Positions 42,501 to 46,962 of a DNA stretch of 46,962 nucleotides are shown one piece after another. The notes below the pieces were generated by a model. It was not told the DNA's origin. It made no database searches and saw nothing but the letters and a program-made list of their open reading frames with translations. A program made the translations under genes and the position numbers. Every line of letters begins with the position of its first letter. Position 1 is the first letter of the stretch. Source of the stretch: UBA940 sp045613745 (lineage in GTDB: Bacteria; Bacteroidota; Bacteroidia; Bacteroidales; Rikenellaceae); assembly GCA_045613745.1 (NCBI GenBank), contig JAZLBP010000011.1, positions 1 to 46,962 of the forward strand, written 5' to 3'.

Positions 42501-42590
42501 CGAAGGCTCGATTGTGAGCAGGTAAACCACTGCGGCTACCAAGAACACTGCCCAGCCCGTCAGGCGGTTGCATTTCTTAAAGTAATTCAT
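39570..42590 (-). CDS. DUF2723 multi-pass membrane protein (GT-C-like)
   Basis: The 1006-residue product has about a dozen hydrophobic segments in the first 600 residues and a soluble, helical C-terminal part (about 640-1006) with TPR-like stretches. The first loop has WDCMEFIATSYKLEVGHPPGAPLF (34-57), the hallmark of DUF2723; Asp35 and Glu38 are candidate catalytic acids as in GT-C glycosyltransferases. The human relative TMEM260 is an O-mannosyltransferase; Bacteroidetes have a general protein O-glycosylation system, and a role of DUF2723 in it is plausible but not shown here. It lies downstream of the barrel gene at 42690 on the same strand and may share its transcript if the hairpin at 42630-42666 is leaky. 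No TAnnTTTG box of its own was found. Confidence 0.85.
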   Translation of the reverse strand: MNYFKKCNRLTGWAVFLVAAVVYLLTIEPSASLWDCMEFIATSYKLEVGHPPGAPLFMMLARVFSLFSFGDTDLVPVMVNSMSALASAFTILFLFWTITHIGRKIYARTSDALSKVQTWTVLGAGAVGALAYTFTDTFWFSAVEGEVYAMSSMFTAMVVWAMLKWEEVADEPHANRWLVLIAYLMGLSIGVHILNLLTIPALVFVYYFRKTDKVTLWGVVKTTLIAGAILIAVNSIIIPWTVAIGAAVDRVFVNSLGLPINSGMIFFVVALAAALGWGVWYTYSRGKVIWNTILLCVSVIMIGYGSYASVVIRAAANPPMNSNDPDNPYGLLRLLNRDQYGDRPLVFGPAYSSVPVDTESETLYYVDDNGKYASVERIKDYIYPAQFKFFFPRMYSPAERHVAAYKSWGKVKGRRIKFMDEVVTVPTFGENLRYFFGYQLNFMYWRYFMWNFAGRQSDVQSTGEITDGNWISGIKFIDQLYLGPQDNLPSDIADNRGHNRYYFLPLILGIIGLVYQLGRDKRGFTVVMWLFVMMGVALVVYFNTTPGEPRERDYVYAGSFYAFCMWIGLGVMSVKEWLDKTLKRNSMTTAIAATVVCLSVPAILCAENWDDHDRSGRYVGVDLGNNYMAAALPNSIVMNYGDNDTFPLWYNQEVNGFRPDIRIMNMSYLGGDWYIDEMKHAYNESAPVPFSLPRHKYVASTNDYISVEDIFPVATARQVMDWICSTNPRTKATYAGEQVDYIPTKRVAIPVNKENAVRCGIVRPEDADLMVDTVYLDLKKNRLDKSELMLLDLLATFDWNRPLFFTQSYALRPLGMQEYLQFDGAVYRFVPIKTPVEDPLFVGRVDTEYLYDNVMNKYRWGGVSNPDVYVDSFVAHNLAASNGRHSHVRLAEALMAEGDTTRAIEVLDRAFEVLPLSQFRNTYMITTPAIEAYYKAGAGEKGDAILYDFADDLEEYIRYYVQFTGRWEELVADELGDKLANLQELYRIALLYDRREAAARIYSVFE

Positions 42591-42629
42591 TCGTGAAAAA
42601 TGTTTTTTGTATTCTTATCTGAAAAGAAA

Positions 42630-42666
42630 TCGGGCCACGGCGACACTCGCGACGCACTCGGCCCGA
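42630..42666 (-). terminator. Possible terminator after the barrel gene
   Basis: TCGGGCC (42630-42636) pairs with GGCCCGA (42660-42666) around a 23-base loop with some inner pairing; the minus strand then reads TTTCTTTTC. Weaker than the other terminators here. Confidence 0.6.
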
Positions 42667-42689
42667 CTATATTGAAAAATCCCTATACG

Positions 42690-43670
42690 TTAAAACAGCA
42701 CACCCACCGAGAATTGCAGTTGGTGGTAGGTCAGTTTGTAGGTTGCCGAGGGATCGGGGTTGTTGAAGCTGTAAAACTCTTGTTGTGGGCGTTTGAACGG
42801 AGTCACATAGCGCGCATCAATCACAACCTTCGAGAACTCAAACGACATACCACACACAAAGTGAACCAAATTGTGGTTGACATTCACTCGTTGCAGGCCG
42901 AATTTGTCCATCTCCTCGTCGAGGTTATTGGGGTTGAAACCCACGTTGGCGACATTGACAGGCAGAGTTACCTTTTTGCCACCCTCTGTGGGGTCGGCGT
43001 AGTCGAAGGTACCCTCGTTGGCAGTGCGGTAGCTATTCCACACTTTGAGTTGCGGGCCAATGAAGAGGCGGAAAATCGAGTATTTCCAACCAATCATCAC
43101 GGGGATGTCGATGCTGCGGTCGTAGATTGTACCCGTCATAATGCGTTTGTCGGGCGACCACAGTGTGTTAATCAACACTGTCTCGTAGCGGTTCTCGGTG
43201 AAGATAAACTCGGCTTGCAAGTTGCCCGTGCCGAAGTTGTAACGACCAAAGGCCGAAACGTTCCAGCTAACGCGATTCTGACGCTCGCTGCGAGGGGTGT
43301 CCTCGTAGTAGTATTTGTCGCTGTTGATAATCGAGTAGTGTTTGTTGGCCAAGCCCTTGCCATCCGACTCGGCAGAGTTGTCCAACACCAGCGCGTTGAC
43401 ACCTCCCTTGAAGCCCCATTGGAACTTGGGAGTAAAATGTTTGGTACGTTGAGCCACGCTCACCCACTCGGCGGGTTGCTCACCTCGCTTGGAGTCAACG
43501 TCATAGCCTGCGGGGCGAGTTGCGGTGACGGGTTTCTCAACCTTGCGAATCTGACCTGTGGCAAAACCTGTAACCTCGCCGCGAGTCTGTGCTTTAAGTG
43601 TATTCAATCCACCCATCAAAACCATTGCCGAAGCAAGAATCAGCAGGCGGAATCCGTATATTTGTTTCAT
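42690..43670 (-). CDS. Outer-membrane beta-barrel protein (PorT-like family)
   Basis: The 326-residue product has a signal peptide (MKQIYGFRLLILASAMVLMGGLNTLKA, cut before Gln28) and after a linker (about 30-80) a set of amphipathic strands (WGFKGGVNALVL, WNVSAFGRYNFGTGNLQAEFIF, IDIPVMIGWKYSIFRLFIGPQLKV, VHFVCGMSFEFSKVVIDARYV, HQLQFSVGVLF) that end in Phe, as in outer-membrane barrels. It matches the small outer-membrane barrel family (PF13568 type, which includes PorT-like proteins) of Bacteroidetes. Function unknown; these are often annotated without proof. ATG 43670 is preferred, since the longer frame to 43775 crosses its promoter. It is divergent from der. Confidence 0.82.
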   Translation of the reverse strand: MKQIYGFRLLILASAMVLMGGLNTLKAQTRGEVTGFATGQIRKVEKPVTATRPAGYDVDSKRGEQPAEWVSVAQRTKHFTPKFQWGFKGGVNALVLDNSAESDGKGLANKHYSIINSDKYYYEDTPRSERQNRVSWNVSAFGRYNFGTGNLQAEFIFTENRYETVLINTLWSPDKRIMTGTIYDRSIDIPVMIGWKYSIFRLFIGPQLKVWNSYRTANEGTFDYADPTEGGKKVTLPVNVANVGFNPNNLDEEMDKFGLQRVNVNHNLVHFVCGMSFEFSKVVIDARYVTPFKRPQQEFYSFNNPDPSATYKLTYHQLQFSVGVLF

Positions 43671-43699
43671 AAATTCGTTTTTAAATACAAATTTGTGGG

Positions 43700-43707
43700 C
43701 AAAGTTA
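43700..43707 (-). promoter_or_regulatory. -7 box of the barrel gene
   Basis: TAACTTTG on the minus strand at 43700-43707, 30 bases before the ATG at 43670. No clear -33 box. Confidence 0.75.
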
Positions 43708-43767
43708 ATATTTTTGGGCGATTTATGCTCCGCATAGCGGTTTTTTTTGAACGACACAGGGCGGTTT

Positions 43768-43798
43768 TTTGACAAATCAAGGCAAATTGCTATCTTTG
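43768..43798 (+). promoter_or_regulatory. der promoter
   Basis: TTTG (43768-43771) and TATCTTTG (43791-43798), 19 bases apart, 42 bases before the der ATG. Confidence 0.88.
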
Positions 43799-43840
43799 CA
43801 TCCGAAAAATGTTCACACTCCTTAAAAAATCACAAACACA

Positions 43841-45145
43841 ATGAGTATCGTAGCCATCGTAGGTCGCCCCAATGTGGGCAAAAGCACAATGTTCAACCGC
43901 TTGGTGGGAAATCGTCAGGCCATCGTGGATTCCGTAGCAGGAACAACACGCGACCGCCACTACGGCAAAACAGATTGGGACGGACGCGAATTTTCGATTA
44001 TTGACACCGGTGGTTACTCCGTTGGTAGCGACGACGTGTTTGAGGGCGAAATCCGCAAACAGGTTATGCTCGCAATCGACGAGGCTGATGTCATCGTGTT
44101 TATGACCGAAGTGGGAACAGGTATCACCGACCTCGACGAGATGATGGCAAGCATCCTGCGTCGTACCTCCAAAAAGGTGCTGCTCGCAGTGAATAAGGTG
44201 GACAACAACGAGCAATACTTCTCGGTAAACGAGTTCTACGCTCTGGGCCTTGGCGACCCCTACTCGGTGTGCGCAATGACAGGTAGCGGTACCGGCGACC
44301 TGCTCGACGCGATTGTGGCTGCACTGCCCCCCATCGAACAAGAGAAGACCGAGGAGGAACTGCCCCGCATCACCATCGTGGGCCGTCCCAACGTAGGTAA
44401 GAGCTCGCTGACCAACGCGCTGCTCGGCACCGAGCGCAACATCGTAACTTCGGTTGCAGGTACCACTCGTGACTCGATTTACACCCGCTACAACAAGTAC
44501 GGTATGGACTTCTACCTGGTGGACACCGCAGGTATGCGTAAGAAGGGTAAAACTATGGATGACTTGGAGTTCTACTCGGTTATGCGTTCAATCCGCGCCA
44601 TCGAGGGTAGTGATGTTTGTATCCTGATGATTGACGCTTCGCAAGGCTTGGAGTCGCAAGACCTCAACATCTTCAACCTGATGGTACGCAACAAGAAAGG
44701 TTGTGTGGTTGTAATCAACAAATGGGACCTTATCGAGAAGGGCAACAACACTATGAAGGAGTGGAAAGAGTTCCTTGCAAGCCGCCTTGCTCCGTTCAAC
44801 GACGTGCCTATGATTTTCACCTCGGCGCTCAACAAGCAACGCATCTTGGAGGTGCTGCAAACCGCGCTTCAAGTGTATGAGAACCGCAACCGCCGCATCC
44901 CCACATCGCAATTCAACGACTTCATCCTGCCTATCATCGAGCAAACCCCTCCCCCTTCGGTTAAGGGTAAGTTCATCAAGATTAAGTATGCGATGCAGTT
45001 GCCGAGCCCCACACCGAGCTTTGCGTTCTTTGTGAACCTTCCCCAATATGTGCGCGACCACTACCGCCGCTTCTTGGAGAACAAAATCCGCGAAAACTGG
45101 GATTTCTCGGGCATCCCGATGCAAATCTTCTTCCGCCAGAAATAA
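43841..45145 (+). CDS. der: Ribosome-assembly GTPase Der (EngA)
   Basis: Essential GTPase with two G domains in tandem that acts in 50S subunit assembly. The 434-residue product has GRPNVGKS (8-15), DTGG (55-58) and NKVD (118-121) in the first domain and GRPNVGKS (181-188), DTAG (228-231) and NKWD (293-296) in the second, followed by a KH-like domain (about 352-434) that binds rRNA. The length is normal and every G motif is intact. It has its own promoter and is closed by a terminator that also serves the convergent lipoprotein gene. Confidence 0.98.
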   Translation: MSIVAIVGRPNVGKSTMFNRLVGNRQAIVDSVAGTTRDRHYGKTDWDGREFSIIDTGGYSVGSDDVFEGEIRKQVMLAIDEADVIVFMTEVGTGITDLDEMMASILRRTSKKVLLAVNKVDNNEQYFSVNEFYALGLGDPYSVCAMTGSGTGDLLDAIVAALPPIEQEKTEEELPRITIVGRPNVGKSSLTNALLGTERNIVTSVAGTTRDSIYTRYNKYGMDFYLVDTAGMRKKGKTMDDLEFYSVMRSIRAIEGSDVCILMIDASQGLESQDLNIFNLMVRNKKGCVVVINKWDLIEKGNNTMKEWKEFLASRLAPFNDVPMIFTSALNKQRILEVLQTALQVYENRNRRIPTSQFNDFILPIIEQTPPPSVKGKFIKIKYAMQLPSPTPSFAFFVNLPQYVRDHYRRFLENKIRENWDFSGIPMQIFFRQK

Positions 45146-45148
45146 CAG

Positions 45149-45180
45149 AAAAGGCTGTCCCGCAGTGGGGCAGCCTTTTT
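45149..45180. terminator. Bidirectional terminator of der and the lipoprotein block
   Basis: AAAAGGCTGTCCC (45149-45161) pairs with GGGGCAGCCTTTT (45167-45179), one G.U pair, loop GCAGT, T-runs on both strands. Confidence 0.93.
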
Positions 45181-45200
45181 CGTGTGATATGTTTGTGGTT

Positions 45201-45638
45201 TTACTCCTCGGCGGGTTGGTCAATGGGCGTTGCCGCGTCGTACATCTCGGGAGTGATATGTACATACCAAAAGCAGTTATTGGATTTATCGACTACTCGT
45301 TGGGTGTTTTTCGGAAGAAAAACATCTGTGCGGCGCTCATTGTTAAACTCTAACCATATATGTTGTTTTCGAGTCCACATATCCCAGTTAAGCGACTCTA
45401 CAAGTTTGCCCTGGGCATTTATGTAGTCTTTCTCGATAAAAAACACACTCTCGCCAGCTGCAAGATGTAATGTCGTGTCGAGTTGCTCTGCGACATACAT
45501 TTCCAACTCTACATTGTACTCGGTGTCGTTTATGAGCTCAAAAATATTATTGTCGGGTGCGGGGTGTGTATTTTCAGGACTATTTTCACATCCAATTATA
45601 CCGACCGCGATAAAAAGGATTAATAAGATTTGTTTCAT
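45201..45638 (-). CDS. Small lipoprotein 1 of the right-hand block
   Basis: The 145-residue product is a lipoprotein (MKQILLILFIAVGIIGC, Cys17) with a short acidic/Pro linker, then a beta-rich domain (FELINDTEYNVELEMYVAE..., HIWLEFNNERRTDVFLPKNTQ) and the end YVHITPEMYDAATPIDQPAEE. It is a diverged paralog of the lipoprotein at 45742-46137: both have the N-[DN]-x-x-x-[DN]-[VL]-x-[LM] strand at the same place and both carry MYDAATPI at the C-terminus, encoded by 24 identical bases (45226-45249). Function not recognised. It begins 8 bases after the 3' remnant of a peptidase gene (45647-45742). Composition is A+T rich compared with der, so the block is accessory-like. Confidence 0.8.
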   Translation of the reverse strand: MKQILLILFIAVGIIGCENSPENTHPAPDNNIFELINDTEYNVELEMYVAEQLDTTLHLAAGESVFFIEKDYINAQGKLVESLNWDMWTRKQHIWLEFNNERRTDVFLPKNTQRVVDKSNNCFWYVHITPEMYDAATPIDQPAEE

Positions 45639-45646
45639 AATATATA

Positions 45647-45742
45647 TTAATTATCATTTACCCAATACATTTCATATGTTGCAAACAATGTATCAATATC
45701 TGCATCAGTTACCCCCGCAGGTTTATTAGCTCGTTTATTCGT
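45647..45742 (-). pseudogene. 3' remnant of a second zincin peptidase gene
   Basis: Between the two lipoprotein genes the minus strand reads an open stretch ending in GVTDADIDTLFATYEMYWV, Asn-Asp-Asn and a stop at 45647-45649. This aligns without gaps to the C-terminus of the peptidase at 46152, GITEQDIIDYFEQYRNYWV: 9 of 19 residues identical, and V/I and D/E pairs besides. The frame is closed upstream by a TGA that overlaps the end of the other lipoprotein gene, and there is no start. The next gene starts 8 bases after the stop, as the other lipoprotein starts 14 bases after the intact peptidase. I read it as the last 30 or so codons left from a duplicated peptidase gene. Confidence 0.75.
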
Positions 45743-46137
45743 TATTCAATCGGCGTTGCCGCGTCGTACATCTCGCGAGTGAAATCAAAGGAGTAAACTA
45801 GATAACATATATTCTCCAACTTGGCCTTTTGGTGTGCTAAATGTAACGGCAGCAACGCCTCGCCTTTCCACAAGAACTCTCGCTCGCCCCATTTGCCATA
45901 AAGGCTATCAATATAGACAAAACGGATAAAGCGTTGAGTTAATGTGATGTCACCCATCGCAGGGATGGTGTGAGTTTCGACCACAGCTCCCTTGTCATAC
46001 AACTCCAAATGCAAATCCACATCCACATTATTGCAAAAGGTTGCTTTGTAGGTGTATTTATTATTGACAAGCTTATTATCATCCGCGCACGCCAAGCATT
46101 GGAGCGCAATAACTATAAGTAAGAAAATCTTTTTCAT
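45742..46137 (-). CDS. Small lipoprotein 2 of the right-hand block
   Basis: The 131-residue product is a lipoprotein (MKKIFLLIVIALQCLAC, Cys17, then ADDN) with a beta-rich domain (YTYKATFCNNVDVDLHLELYDKG..., DITLTQRFIRFVYID) and the end FTREMYDAATPIE. It is the better-placed paralog of the lipoprotein at 45201-45638. It starts 14 bases after the stop of the zincin-type peptidase gene, so they are one transcript. The shared tail MYDAATPI is encoded by 24 bases identical in both genes (here 45752-45775) while most other sequence has diverged. An inhibitor, chaperone or substrate-binding partner of the peptidase is possible; none is shown. Confidence 0.8.
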   Translation of the reverse strand: MKKIFLLIVIALQCLACADDNKLVNNKYTYKATFCNNVDVDLHLELYDKGAVVETHTIPAMGDITLTQRFIRFVYIDSLYGKWGEREFLWKGEALLPLHLAHQKAKLENICYLVYSFDFTREMYDAATPIE

Positions 46138-46151
46138 AGTGCAAATATCTT

Positions 46152-46962
46152 TTATTCAACCCAATAGTTTCTATACTGTTCAAAATAATCAATTATATCT
46201 TGCTCTGTTATACCATTGGGTAGTGTATTTTTAATAGCATCTCTTAATGAAGTAAAATTATTTTGATTATTTTTAATGATACTGCCTAAAAATACGACAT
46301 CATATCCTGTTATTGAATCATAAAGATATGGACTACTTGGTGTGTGTTGATTGTAATCATCAACCAAGTCTATAAATAAAGGAGAGTTTTCAGGGGTCGA
46401 ATCTTGGCTTGGCCAACGCTGAAATTGCGCGCCGTTTATTCCTACTTCATAAACATTATTTACAAAATCATATAACTGTCCCCAAAATAAATAACTGCAA
46501 TTGGTTAAATATTCGGATTCTTCTTTAAGTAGTAGATATTCATTAAGACAAGCCCAAGCCTCGTGTATCATTAGATCAGTATTCTCATACTTACTTTCTG
46601 TTGTATTAAACCAGTAACCTGCGTGTCCTAATTCATGAAAAGAAGAACCTAATATTTCGCAAGTTGTTTCTATATATTGGCTAATATTTCCTCGATATAT
46701 ACGGATATCAGGCAGAGTTCCATTTCTCCCATCCTCAAAATAGCCAGTGTATCCTCCATCAGAAAATTCATGCATATACCCAATTTTCAATTTTCGGTCG
46801 GAAGGAATTGCTTTCAAAAATCCTAATTTACTATGATAGAAATGTCGATAGCAGGCACGATGAATTACGGCATAACGAATGGATTTACCACTGCCGATAT
46901 TCAGATTCCACGCCTGATTAGTCACATTACCATCGGTTTGATAATAGGCCTGACCTGTTGCA
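46152..46962 (-). CDS. Zincin-type metallopeptidase, 5' end outside window
   Basis: The frame is open to the right edge, so only the last 269 residues are present; a GTG near 46925 is not a credible start, since coding continues upstream of it. The motif SSFHELGHAGYW (HExxH at 46623-46637) is that of a zinc peptidase, and IHEAWACLNEYLL about 25 residues later may give the third ligand. Other parts (GRNGTLPDIRIYRGNISQYIETTCEILG, PSQDSTPENSPLFIDLVDDYNQ) do not match a family I can name. It is A+T rich and uses TTA for leucine, unlike the core genes. It is upstream of lipoprotein 2 in one transcript. Location cannot be told without the N-terminus; an exported or lipid-anchored enzyme is likely from its neighbours. 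Confidence 0.78.
   Translation of the reverse strand, partial: ATGQAYYQTDGNVTNQAWNLNIGSGKSIRYAVIHRACYRHFYHSKLGFLKAIPSDRKLKIGYMHEFSDGGYTGYFEDGRNGTLPDIRIYRGNISQYIETTCEILGSSFHELGHAGYWFNTTESKYENTDLMIHEAWACLNEYLLLKEESEYLTNCSYLFWGQLYDFVNNVYEVGINGAQFQRWPSQDSTPENSPLFIDLVDDYNQHTPSSPYLYDSITGYDVVFLGSIIKNNQNNFTSLRDAIKNTLPNGITEQDIIDYFEQYRNYWVE

Noticed and set aside
39483..42596. Two long plus-strand frames opposite the DUF2723 gene
   Set aside because: His/Val/Gln-rich translations with no domain; the minus strand codes a clear multi-pass membrane protein.
1..46962. CRISPR arrays, tRNA or rRNA genes, insertion sequences, integrases
   Set aside because: Looked for direct repeats with spacers, cloverleaf ends, transposase motifs and terminal repeats on both strands; none seen.

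Overview
The window looks like a chromosomal segment of a Bacteroidales bacterium. An Alistipes/Rikenellaceae-like genome is my inference from gene content and base composition, not a proven assignment. Evidence: at least a dozen upstream regions carry the Bacteroidetes -7 box TAnnTTTG, several with a TTTG/TTG box about 19-20 bases further up; Shine-Dalgarno sequences are scarce; many exported proteins and lipoproteins are present; and family-typical genes occur (DUF2723 membrane protein, one-gene pyruvate:ferredoxin oxidoreductase, DUF5689 lipoprotein, DUF1080 protein). I see no tRNA, rRNA, CRISPR array, insertion sequence or prophage gene.

Layout. 1-930: rplU-rpmA (ribosomal proteins L21, L27) with promoter and terminator. 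1285-5145 (minus): a very large lipoprotein ending in five copies of an unrecognised repeat domain. 5590-6870 (minus) glyA, divergent from fabG (6967-7713). 7857-8603: a lone methyltransferase-like gene. 8837-12796: gyrA plus an exported TPR protein. 12956-16911: a three-gene envelope operon (PAP2 phosphatase, large outer-membrane barrel, OB-fold lipoprotein). 17140-21804: a Tat-exported Gfo/Idh/MocA oxidoreductase and a 1118-residue HEAT-repeat/DUF1080 fusion, a probable periplasmic 3-keto-sugar pathway. 22387-23142: an A+T-rich small lipoprotein behind a long leader. 23215-26354 (minus): DUF2007, priA, comF, overlapping or nearly so. 26468-30151 dnaE, then trxA. 30758-34294 (minus) nifJ/por, divergent from two overlapping M16 peptidase genes (one active-type, one lacking HxxEH). 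37017-43670 (minus): GH51 arabinofuranosidase, DUF2723 GT-C-like membrane protein, outer-membrane barrel protein. 43841-45145 der. 45201-46962 (minus): an A+T-rich accessory block with two related small lipoproteins and a zincin-type peptidase that runs off the right edge.

Most genes are housekeeping (translation, DNA replication and topology, one-carbon and fatty-acid metabolism, pyruvate oxidation) set among envelope and glycan functions. The parts most worth a second look are: (1) the right-hand accessory block, where a 3' remnant of a second peptidase gene between the two lipoproteins shows that a peptidase+lipoprotein cassette was duplicated and then partly deleted; (2) the HEAT/DUF1080 fusion paired with a Tat oxidoreductase; (3) the five-repeat lipoprotein; (4) the PAP2/barrel/DUF5689 operon; (5) a PriA whose Walker B motif reads DEEY instead of DEEH. 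Seven terminators of unrelated genes also share nearly the same stem sequence.

Many strong genes have a very long open frame on the opposite strand. I treat these as a by-product of avoiding TTA, CTA and TCA codons, not as genes. Several starts were moved inward from the longest open frame (glyA, gyrA, the PAP2 gene, priA, comF, DUF2007, trxA, both M16 genes, the GH51 gene, the HEAT/DUF1080 gene, the barrel gene at 42690), using promoter position, signal peptides, overlaps with the upstream gene and family N-termini.
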